Of a stretch of DNA of 64,000 nt, positions 42,762 through 49,755 are shown in pieces. The DNA comes from Slackia exigua ATCC 700122. GTDB taxonomy: Bacteria > Actinomycetota > Coriobacteriia > Coriobacteriales > Eggerthellaceae. The stretch's first letter is position 1. Every line of letters starts with the position of its first letter. Location of the stretch: positions 1,008,015 through 1,072,014 of the forward strand of contig NZ_GG700630.1 in NCBI RefSeq assembly GCF_000162875.1, in the 5' to 3' direction. The notes beneath the pieces were generated by a model. It saw nothing but the letters and a program-made list of their open reading frames with translations. It had not been told where the DNA came from and made no database searches. The translations under genes were made by a program, and so were the position numbers.

Positions 42762-43268
42762 ATGCCCAGCAGAAACGTGTATGTCGCGGAAGATGACCTG
42801 AGCCTGTTCACCGAAGCCAGCGAGATCGCCGGCGGGCTGTCGGCGGCCGTCGCGGAGGCGCTCCGCGACTACGTGAAGAAGCATCGGCAGGCGGGCGAGG
42901 GCTACGAGGAGGTCGAGCTCGCGCTGCGCACCGACGGCGTGGACCACCGGGTCGCCTTCATGGGGCGGCGCCTAATCCACGTCAGGCGACCGGCCTCCGA
43001 GGGGACCCGCATCGACACCGTCTACCAGACCGCCAAGGGCCAGCTGGCCGTCGCCACCAAGACCCAGCGGAAGCTGCCCGACTGGACCGCAGGCCAGGAG
43101 GACCTCTGGTCCCACCCTGAGACGTGGGACCGCGACTTCTGGGTCGCGGGTGACAAGACGATGGTCGTGTACCCCGACGTCGAACACCTGCGCCAAGCCG
43201 ACGGCGCCCTGGCCGAACGCGTCGAGTCGGCTCTCGCCATTCCTCCCCTCGAAGTCCTGGACGTCTGA
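42762..43268 (+). CDS. EXLDI-family protein
   Basis: A 168-residue soluble protein ending in PLEVLDV, the C-terminal EXLDI-type signature I recall for a small actinobacterial family of unknown role. The N-terminus (SRNVYVAEDDLSLFTEASEI ... VAEALRDYVKKH) looks like a ribbon-helix-helix DNA-binding unit. The core has HVRRP and WDRDFWVAGDK stretches. ATG 42762 is eight bases from AGGAG; the ATG two codons earlier is too close. A dyad overlaps its -10, which fits autoregulation. Neighbours are broken genes, so its partner may be lost. Confidence 0.75.
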   Translation: MPSRNVYVAEDDLSLFTEASEIAGGLSAAVAEALRDYVKKHRQAGEGYEEVELALRTDGVDHRVAFMGRRLIHVRRPASEGTRIDTVYQTAKGQLAVATKTQRKLPDWTAGQEDLWSHPETWDRDFWVAGDKTMVVYPDVEHLRQADGALAERVESALAIPPLEVLDV

Positions 43269-43582
43269 TCCGTCAAGGCCGCGACGCCGAGGTGCAGCAC
43301 GCGGCCGATGCTGTGGACGTCGTCGTAGGGGCCGATGCGCATGCACTGGACGCATAGCCCCTCGTCAATAGACAGGAACTCCACCCTGGAAAAGTCCATC
43401 CCCTTCTTCCGCGCCGCTTCTGAGACGGCCCAGTCGAAATCTTCCACCGACACGAAGCCGGGCAGGCGAATCGCGGAGATGAACCTGAAGTCCTCCTTGC
43501 GCGCGTAATCCACGCCCACCACGCCGTCCTGCCACCAGAAGCCCTCGAGTGGCGGTATGACGAAATCGAAGTAGCCGTCAAT
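43269..43582 (-). pseudogene. GyrI-like domain fragment
   Basis: Minus-strand reading gives FDFVIPPLEGFWWQDG, YARKEDFRFISAIRLPGFV and EEGLCVQCMRIGPYDD-type segments (here DEGLCVQCMRIGPYDD) of GyrI-like small-molecule-binding proteins. The first ~20 residues and the C-terminal half are missing. It abuts the PLD-like fragment at ~43575. Confidence 0.6.
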
Positions 43583-43898
43583 TCGGCGATCGCCCTTCCG
43601 CCGTCGAGGATCAGGAACCGGTCGTGGAAGGCGATCGTGCGCTCTACCTCCAGCCGCGGGTACTGCGCGTTGAAGGCGGCCACATCCTGCTCGGTGAGTC
43701 GCGTGCTCGGGTGCGTCCAGATGGTGGCCGCGACGCCTATGCGCTTCTTCGCCAGGATGTTGAGCGTGCCCGTGTCGACGTAGCCGTCGATGAGGACGAT
43801 CTCGCGCTCGGCGCGCTTGACCAACGAGACCAGCAGCTCGAAGGCGGCCCAGGTCTACCCGTCGAAGAAGACCTTCTGCTTCGGGGCTTCGTGGGCCT
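43575..43898 (-). pseudogene. ORF6N/PLD-like domain remnant with amber stop
   Basis: The minus strand reads KQKVFFDG-stop-TWAAFELLVSLVKRAERE and then IVLIDGYVDTGTLNILAKKR through FHDRFLILDGGRAIAEL. This matches the C-terminal phospholipase D-like domain of ORF6N-type phage/defence proteins. TAG at complement 43855-43857 replaces what is normally a polar codon. The end is lost at the junction with the GyrI-like fragment. Confidence 0.6.
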
Positions 43899-44042
43899 CT
43901 ATGCGCTTTTCGAGTGCGTGCGCACCGTGTTGTCGGTCATGAATAAGCGCTCGGCGATGGTTTTCTTGCTACGGCCGCGAGCTATCAGCACAGCGATTTA
44001 CGCTCCCCTCTCGGTCAAGCCGTAGTCTGTCCGAAAGATGCG
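43899..44042 (-). pseudogene. LuxR helix-turn-helix fragment with ochre stop
   Basis: Reading gives RIFRTDYGLTERGA-stop-IAVLIARGRSKKTIAERL then MTDNTVRTHSKSA, the LuxR DNA-binding domain. TAA lies at complement 43998-44000. The membrane part is absent and the frame ends at TAG 43899-43901. Confidence 0.65.
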
Positions 44043-44093
44043 GGCGAGCGCTTCGCCAACGAGACGGCCCTGGTGTAAGTGGGTCTTCGAGCG

Positions 44094-45356
44094 TCAGTCT
44101 CCCAAAGACGCCAAGAGCCTCTCGCAGTTGTTCCGCAGCGGCTTCTCCAGACGCTCTCGGAGCTCTGCCATGCCGGGCACGCCTGCCTCCTCGTTGAACA
44201 CCGACCCTTCCGTGTCGAGGACGCGTTGCGCCACCTCGCCGGCGAGCCTGCAGCACCCTTCTGCCGGAAGCGAGACGCTTTCCGCGAACTTCACCAGGTG
44301 GCTCCTGTGCAGGCGGCCAATGCGGTTCTCCCCTCCGATGCTCATGGCGCTGCGCCACGGGTTCCCGAGCCGGGGAATATAGGGGAGCGCAGAGGCGACG
44401 TCGTACATGGGGGCGAGCACGGTCTCATCGTTCGCAAGGTGCAGGACCGAGTAATTCTTGGCGTGGGCATCGGTAGCCCCGACCACGTAGTTGAACAGTA
44501 GCATCTCCACGAAGAGCGCGACGTTGGACTCCGCGTTGCCTGCGCGCCTGAGCAGCGCGACGCAGTCGCGGGCGATGGGGCCGCCGTCCGAGCTGTACTT
44601 CCTGTCGGGCGGGACGGAGAGCGCCTGGCAGAAATCCTCCTGATGGATCCGGTCGACCTCGCCGTCCCCTCCCTGCGCCCTGTCGAAGCGCTCGACGACG
44701 ATCGCCCCCTTCCCTCCGAACTCCCGGTACTCGACTTGCGCGGCCGGGATGCCGCACGCGCGGGCGAGCCTCAGGCAGAGGTACTCGTCGAGCGCCTCAA
44801 GGACCATGCCCGCGATGCCTGGTTTGACGATGTGTGTGGTGGCGGCGGAGCCGGTGCAGCGGAACCATTCGCCGGACTGCTTGCGAAGGGCGACCTTTCC
44901 CTGGTTGCCGCCGAGCGACCAGCTCTCGTCGGGCGCGGTCCATTGGGGGGAGGGCGATTCAGCCTCGGCGATCCTGTCGCGTATCTCCCCGTCCGAGATG
45001 GGCTTCAACTCGCCTTTCCGGGAGAGCGCGTCCTCCAGGGTGTCGTCGTTGCAGACCTGCACGGCGCCCGGGCAGTCGAGGCCGACCTCCTCGAGCAGTC
45101 CGAAGGTGTCATCTGGCGATATACCGGCCTCGCGGCCGATTCTGCGGCGCACCTCCCTGTCGTCGGGCAGTAGGCCCAGGAGCCACGGGCGGATCGTTGC
45201 ATCGCCGTATTCCCTTGAGCCCTTCGGCATTGAAAGCGATACCGAAGGGCCCGCGTAGCGCGAGGAGTATCGGAAGGACAGCTTGCCCTGCGAATCGCGT
45301 CGGATCTCGCCGGCGATGTCCCCTCCCACGAGCAGGTGCAGCGTTCTCTCCCTCAT
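44094..45356 (-). CDS. hipA: HipA-family Ser/Thr kinase toxin
   Basis: A 420-residue HipA-type kinase. The N-terminal subdomain (LHLLVGGDIAGEI) is followed by SWSLGGNQGKVAL, where the P-loop-like serine is the usual autophosphorylation site. The catalytic aspartate is in ATDAHAKNYS (~308) and the metal-binding aspartate in PMYDVAS (~330). E. coli HipA phosphorylates glutamyl-tRNA synthetase and causes persistence; the target here is unknown. It overlaps hipB by four bases in one operon under two perfect dyads. Confidence 0.93.
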   Translation of the reverse strand: MRERTLHLLVGGDIAGEIRRDSQGKLSFRYSSRYAGPSVSLSMPKGSREYGDATIRPWLLGLLPDDREVRRRIGREAGISPDDTFGLLEEVGLDCPGAVQVCNDDTLEDALSRKGELKPISDGEIRDRIAEAESPSPQWTAPDESWSLGGNQGKVALRKQSGEWFRCTGSAATTHIVKPGIAGMVLEALDEYLCLRLARACGIPAAQVEYREFGGKGAIVVERFDRAQGGDGEVDRIHQEDFCQALSVPPDRKYSSDGGPIARDCVALLRRAGNAESNVALFVEMLLFNYVVGATDAHAKNYSVLHLANDETVLAPMYDVASALPYIPRLGNPWRSAMSIGGENRIGRLHRSHLVKFAESVSLPAEGCCRLAGEVAQRVLDTEGSVFNEEAGVPGMAELRERLEKPLRNNCERLLASLGD

Positions 45357-45664
45357 CGGCTGCCGCCTCCCAAGATTTCCAGCGCGGCGCTCCCTGCCAA
45401 GAGGGCCTTCTCCGAGAGCCTCTCCTCGGCGGGCGGAAGGGGCCTAGATGGCAGGTCTTCTCCCAGGCACATGGATATCCCGAGTGCGGAGCATATGGCG
45501 AGCACGCGCCCGAACCCGACATTGGCTGCCGAACCGTCCTCCACGGCTGCGATGAGCCTGCGCGAGACTCCTGCCTCCGCTGCGAGTTGACTCTGCGTGA
45601 GACCGAGCTCGGCCCGCGCGTTCCTCACGATGGAGCCCAGCTGCTCTGTCGTCGTCACCTTCAC
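45353..45664 (-). CDS. hipB: HipB-like XRE antitoxin
   Basis: A 103-residue XRE helix-turn-helix protein (LGSIVRNARAELGLTQSQLA ... VSRRLIAAVEDG) that should neutralise HipA and repress the operon. I start at GTG 45664 after AGGGGAAGGG. The frame stays open to an ATG at 45730, but that start would lie inside the operator. The C-terminal ~30 residues (LPPAEERLSEKALLAGSAAL) may contact HipA. Confidence 0.88.
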   Translation of the reverse strand: MKVTTTEQLGSIVRNARAELGLTQSQLAAEAGVSRRLIAAVEDGSAANVGFGRVLAICSALGISMCLGEDLPSRPLPPAEERLSEKALLAGSAALEILGGGSR

Positions 45665-45686
45665 GGACCCTTCCCCTCTCGTTAAA

Positions 45687-45727
45687 TGCAATATATTGCA
45701 CAGTTTAACAAAATGCAATATATTGCA
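45687..45727. promoter_or_regulatory. Two perfect TGCAATATATTGCA operators of hipBA
   Basis: Perfect 14-bp palindromes lie at 45687-45700 and 45714-45727, 27 bp centre to centre, just before hipB. Flanks (AAA before, CA after) are also shared. Spacing and position fit cooperative HipB autorepression. Confidence 0.85.
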
Positions 45728-45730
45728 CAA

Positions 45731-46262
45731 TTATTCGATGTGAAATGCCGTGCGTATCATGGTTCTGCCAGGCGTGGTGGCTACGCGACGGTATCGACCC
45801 TTCTCTCGATTCGCGCAATCGCTCGACGTTGGCTAGGGCCCTCTGCCACGGCCTTAGAACCTGAGGAGGACGGAGTGTTGCTGGAAGTGCGGAGGCCCTC
45901 ACCACTCTTCCCGCCGAGGAAGACCGGCTGCGGGCTGCGCGTGGCCCTCCGCCACCCGCCCTGGTAGAAAGCGTGGAGAGCGCTGCGGCGGAGTCTCGAT
46001 ATGTCGCGAATATCACGACAAACAGGATATTGCGACGCTCTCAGCAGAACATCCCCCGCCGGGAACGTCCATACGGCAGTTGAAGTCGCATGGTCCGTTG
46101 CGGTGGCACCCTCCTCGCAGGTACAAGCAGGTTCGAGTAAAACTGTCATTTCCTGATGGCGCACAGTCCGTATAGTCCGTTGAGGCCGAACCTCAGGTTC
46201 GGGTAGATGAGGCTGAGACGGAAAGAAGGGAGGAGCTCGAACCCACGGACCACAGGTTCGAT
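45731..46262. other. Gene-poor stretch between hipBA and excisionase-like ORF
   Basis: Open frames here (for example minus 45781-46164) have no recognisable domain and atypical composition. I see no RNA gene or repeat. Confidence 0.4.
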
Positions 46263-46433
46263 GTGCGCGCGGTGCAGCTTGCCCTGCAGATCTCCAACAC
46301 CTCGATCTACCAGCTCATCCACCAGGGCGAGATATCGGCCATGAAGCTGAGCACCAAGACGATCCGCGTGAACCGCAGGACACTCGAAAAGCGCCTACAG
46401 CGCGCGCAGGTCATCGGCATGGCAGTGGCGTAA
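46263..46433 (+). CDS. Excisionase-like helix-turn-helix protein, possibly 5' truncated
   Basis: A 56-codon frame from GTG 46263 reads VRAVQLALQISNTSIYQLIH then GEISAMKL and TIRVNRRTLEKRLQRAQ. This is the MerR/excisionase-type HTH (HTH_17), with the wing that normally reads K(I/L)...R(V/I)xR. There is no clear ribosome site, and the frame is open upstream without ATG, so the gene may have lost its 5' end. Such proteins direct integrase towards excision. It is 1.8 kb from the intact integrase but outside that element's attachment site, so it may belong to the older element. Confidence 0.6.
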   Translation: MRAVQLALQISNTSIYQLIHQGEISAMKLSTKTIRVNRRTLEKRLQRAQVIGMAVA

Positions 46434-46485
46434 CGCCGCCCGCCGGCAGACTGGCGTTTGAGCGGGCCGCCGCCTGGCGATGGGC

Positions 46486-47523
46486 TCAGCGGAGGCCGTG
46501 TGCATCGGCGAAGTCCTCGAGCGCCCGCACGAACGCTCGCGGCTTGAACGCATGGATGACGTGGTTGGCAGGTATCCTGACGTAGTCCGCGTGCGGCACC
46601 AGCTCCGCGATGCGGCGGGCATCGTCGTCATCCATGGCGCCCACCAGGCCGTACCTCTCGTATCGGTGCCAGTTCGCATGCATCACCAGCAGGGGGACGC
46701 CCACCTGCCGCAGCGCGGCCTCATGGCTGAAGTCCTCGTAGACGCGCCCGTCGACGAAGGCACGCGCGAAGTCGGGGTCGAAGGTCTTGAGCGACTGGAA
46801 CTGCCGCTTCAGGATCGCCGGAAGGTACCACTGGTCGAGCGCCACGGGGCTGCCTGGCTGTCGGGCCGCGGTCTGCTTGAGCTTCCTCGAGATGAACGAC
46901 ACGAACCACTCCGGCATCTCCTTGGTGCGCGTCTCGGACACCGGCATAACCTGGCCCCTGAAATAGTCGGCCAAATCCCGGTCACCGATGTCGCCGATCG
47001 CGTTCACGAGGTGTCTGAGTCCCTCGTAGGTGAACCTGTCCCGCTCCTTGAAGCGCGGCATCTCGACGCAGAACACCGGGGCATCCTCCAGCACCAGCGC
47101 CCTCACCCAACGGGCAGCGTGACTGGCGCACCACAGGCCTATGATGCCGCCCGACGAATTGCCGGAGATTATCGCCGGCTCGCCCACGACCCTCTCGACG
47201 AACTCCGCCACGTCGCCGCCCATCGAGCTCCAGGTGTAGTCACCCGACGTCCAGCTACTCCGCCCGTGGCCGCGAATTTCTATCGCGAACACGTGGAACG
47301 AACGGGCAAGCGGAACGAGCACCTTCTCGTAGGTCTGCCATATGCCCATCTGGGCGGGGATAAGCACCAGCGGAAGACCGTTGTCGGGGCCTTCGACGTA
47401 GTTCATGCTCATGTGGGTCAGCGGTGCGTTGGCCTGCTTGAAACCCGCGCGCCTGAGCGTCCCGCCGACGTCGGAGGGGTTCCCGCCCTCGTAGGGGTTG
47501 CGGTATGCGGCGGCCGTCTCCAT
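46486..47523 (-). CDS. Alpha/beta hydrolase
   Basis: A 345-residue alpha/beta hydrolase. The nucleophile elbow is GNSSG (~125), the oxyanion region is LVLIPAQMGIW, and the late NHVIHAF supplies the histidine; an acid is likely in HANWHRYERYG or just after. ATG 47523 lacks a Shine-Dalgarno site, but TGCTACAAT ends seven bases before it, so the mRNA may be leaderless. Part of its sequence recurs as a fragment near 42.5 kb. Substrate unknown. It lies just outside the left attachment site. Confidence 0.85.
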   Translation of the reverse strand: METAAAYRNPYEGGNPSDVGGTLRRAGFKQANAPLTHMSMNYVEGPDNGLPLVLIPAQMGIWQTYEKVLVPLARSFHVFAIEIRGHGRSSWTSGDYTWSSMGGDVAEFVERVVGEPAIISGNSSGGIIGLWCASHAARWVRALVLEDAPVFCVEMPRFKERDRFTYEGLRHLVNAIGDIGDRDLADYFRGQVMPVSETRTKEMPEWFVSFISRKLKQTAARQPGSPVALDQWYLPAILKRQFQSLKTFDPDFARAFVDGRVYEDFSHEAALRQVGVPLLVMHANWHRYERYGLVGAMDDDDARRIAELVPHADYVRIPANHVIHAFKPRAFVRALEDFADAHGLR

Positions 47524-47620
47524 GGTCCGGATTGTAGCACAGGCCCTCCTGGTCGCCCGCAAGGCGTGCGTGCTGCGGGGTAAACTATGTCGGTCGGAAA
47601 ATTCCCCCACAAATGAAAAA

Positions 47621-47646
47621 CCCTGACCTGTTTGCACAGGTCAGGG
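47621..47646 (-). terminator. tRNA-type terminator left of attL
   Basis: CCCTGACCTG (47621-47630) pairs with CAGGTCAGGG (47637-47646); on the minus strand TTTTTCATTT follows. It resembles the hairpin downstream of the tRNA at 57402-57423, so it probably derives from the original tRNA locus. Confidence 0.65.
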
Positions 47647-47652
47647 CTGTAA

Positions 47653-47700
47653 TTTTGGTCGCGGGGGCTGGATTTGAACCAACGACCTCCGGGTTATGAG
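47653..47700 (-). repeat. attL: 48-bp duplicate of tRNA-fMet 3' part
   Basis: Bases 47653-47700 are identical to 57433-57480, which cover the anticodon-to-CCA half of the tRNA-Met gene. Identity ends exactly at the anticodon position (then TTTGTG versus CCCGGC). The integrase gene begins 350 bp inside. It is one end of the integrated element. Confidence 0.9.
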
Positions 47701-48050
47701 TTTGTGTCCTTGCTGTCGGGATGCTCCGCTTCTCCCGTTGAAAAAACTAAATTCCCTGCTAAACCGTTATTTTTGTATCAGCTCGCAATTCTCGTGTTTC
47801 CTCTTGCTCTCTAGCATTCCCCCCGGATTCCCCCCGATTTCAGAAAATCGAGGTCTCCTATTCCCCCGCGCAGTGTTTGTGTGATACGCTCGGAAACGGC
47901 CGTTCCGGTGACTGCTTCCACAAACACTCCGGGATGGTGCCGCGGCGAGCTGCTTCCAACATCACCCCAGCTTTCCCGCGGAAACGGTAGGGTGGTCCGG
48001 CAACTTCCACATGGCCGGCGCCGGACCGAAGGATGCAAAGGAGAATAGCT

Positions 48051-49409
48051 ATGAAGATCACCGGTTCCGGCGAGATCGAAGAGGTCGTCAAGGGCAAGAT
48101 CTACCGGATACGCCACCACCTCGGCAGGGACCCCAAGACGGGCAGATACATCAGGTCGCCGAAGAAGACCGTCTACGGCACCAAGGCCGACGCGCGCCGT
48201 GAGCTCGAGACCTACAGGCACGAGCTGGAAAGCGAAGTCGGAAACTTCGAGGAGTACACGGTGGGCGCTTACGCCCGTCTCTGGCACGAACGCAGGGTGG
48301 ACTCGGGCGGCTACTCCCCGCTCACCCTCAAGGACGACGATTTGCAGGTGCGCAAGATCGAGGCTCTTTGGGGCGGCACGCTGCTCGAGAACCTGACCGC
48401 GAAGAAGATCTCCGCCGCATACGACCGGCTGCTCGCCAACAGGGAGGCGTCGCGCAACGCCATCCACAAGATCAACGGCACGCTCTCGCTCGTGATGGAC
48501 CACGCGGTCGCCAACGAGCTCGTCGAGGCGAACCCGTGCAACCTCGTGAAGGCTCCGAGGCCCAAGCCCAAGGAGCGCAAGGCGCTCTCGGACGAACAGG
48601 CGCTCGAACTCGCGATGGCGCTGCGCACAGAGAAGCAGACCGGCAACACCGTGGCCGTCTGGATAGCGCTCGCCACGGGCATGCGCCGCGGCGAGATCAT
48701 CGGCCTCGTGTGGCGCAACGTCGACTTCGACCGCAGGCGCGTCTACGTGGGCCAGCAGTACGCCGCCGACCACACCATCCGCGATCCCAAGAGCGAGAAG
48801 TCCCACCGTTGGCTCGGCATCGACAACGGCACGGTGACGTTCCTCGCCGAGTGGAAGGCGAGGCAGGCGCGCGACATGGAGGTGCAGGGGCTTGACCAGT
48901 CGGGCGAGACCCCGGTCTGCACGAACTCAGTCTTCCAGTTCATGGATCCCAACACGTTCAACCGCTGGCGCCGTCAGTACTTCGCTGAGCACGGTCTCGG
49001 CGAGTTCGGCCCTTCAGTCCAGTACACGGACTCTCAGGGCCGCAAGCGCTGGCGCAAGGGGGCGTACGTCGGCTACAACCTGCACGAGCTCAGGCACACT
49101 CAGGCGACGCTGCTCATCGGCTCGGGTGCCGACATCAAAACGGCCCAACAGCGTTTGGGGCACTCGTCTGCGAGCCTGACCATGGACATCTACGCGCACT
49201 TCATCGCCCAAAACGACCGCATCGCCGCGAACACGATCGGGGGCATCCTCGGGGAGGCTGCGGGGAAACCCGATCAGCCTCAGAGGCCGACGCTCGACGA
49301 TGCGGACAGGGCGGCAATCGCGCAGCGGATGGCCGACGGCTCGTCGCTTAAAGCCGCCATCTCGGCTGTGCGCCCGGACGTGAGCGTGCTCGACTTGCTG
49401 GGCCTGTAG
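48051..49409 (+). CDS. int: Tyrosine-type site-specific integrase
   Basis: A 452-residue tyrosine recombinase with an arm-binding N-terminus (1-~65), a SAM-like core-binding domain (~70-165) and a catalytic domain. Catalytic residues: R212 (TGMRRGE), H345 and R348 (LHELRHTQ), H371 (LGHSS) and nucleophile Y381 (MDIYAHF). All are intact, so it may still be active. ATG 48051 follows AAAGGAG; an ATG six codons upstream includes that site. It adjoins attL and should use the tRNA-fMet 3' end as target. The C-terminal ~55 residues are an extension of unknown role. Confidence 0.95.
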   Translation: MKITGSGEIEEVVKGKIYRIRHHLGRDPKTGRYIRSPKKTVYGTKADARRELETYRHELESEVGNFEEYTVGAYARLWHERRVDSGGYSPLTLKDDDLQVRKIEALWGGTLLENLTAKKISAAYDRLLANREASRNAIHKINGTLSLVMDHAVANELVEANPCNLVKAPRPKPKERKALSDEQALELAMALRTEKQTGNTVAVWIALATGMRRGEIIGLVWRNVDFDRRRVYVGQQYAADHTIRDPKSEKSHRWLGIDNGTVTFLAEWKARQARDMEVQGLDQSGETPVCTNSVFQFMDPNTFNRWRRQYFAEHGLGEFGPSVQYTDSQGRKRWRKGAYVGYNLHELRHTQATLLIGSGADIKTAQQRLGHSSASLTMDIYAHFIAQNDRIAANTIGGILGEAAGKPDQPQRPTLDDADRAAIAQRMADGSSLKAAISAVRPDVSVLDLLGL

Positions 49410-49477
49410 AACCGCAAATTCGTGCAATACCTGGGATAGGAGTATCAATTCTTTAATGAGAATATTAAAACTGCGCC

Positions 49478-49633
49478 ATGAAACACTTCGATGAGATATA
49501 CGGGATCTCCGCTGACAACTTCGGTCTGGTGACCGCTGCCCAAGCGAGGTCCGCCGGGTACCTGCCGGCCATCCATTGCCGAAGCTCGCTGCTGCCAAGC
49601 CGGACATCCTGGAACTTGCACCAGGGAAGATAA
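49478..49633 (+). pseudogene. Truncated AbiEi-like N-terminal HTH
   Basis: A 51-codon frame reads MKHFDEIYGISADNFGLVTA and AAQARSAGYLP before losing similarity and stopping at 49633. The start resembles the winged-helix lead of AbiEi-type antitoxin/regulator proteins. No following domain or AbiEii toxin is present. It lies between the integrase and a hairpin. Confidence 0.45.
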
Positions 49634-49691
49634 AGTCGCACAGAAATCGAACTCCGTTCAACAGGTTCCAATCACTTCAAGCCTACTGAAC

Positions 49692-49734
49692 GACGGCGCG
49701 CCTGCGCTTTGTAAGCGCGCCGTCACGTTCCTAC
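49692..49734. terminator. GC-rich hairpin between integrase side and YobI-like gene
   Basis: GACGGCGCGC (49692-49701) pairs perfectly with GCGCGCCGTC (49725-49734), extended by GAACG/CGTTC-like flanks. No T tract. It sits at the 3' end of the convergent YobI-like gene. Confidence 0.5.
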
Positions 49735-49755
49735 CAGAGCAAGAACGATAATGCA

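Larger units (their letters stand above)
47601..47867. repeat. ATTCCCCC motif cluster at left end
   Basis: Copies at 47601, 47816, 47827 and 47860, all in the same orientation, flank attL. The matching cluster lies at 57189-57265. They are candidate arm-type integrase binding sites. Confidence 0.55.

Noticed and set aside
45781-46164. Minus-strand 127-codon ORF between hipB and the excisionase-like gene
   Set aside because: No start signal, no domain and unusual composition.
47653-47729. Second tRNA-Met gene
   Set aside because: Only the half from anticodon to CCA is present; the 5' half is replaced by unrelated sequence, so it is an attachment site.
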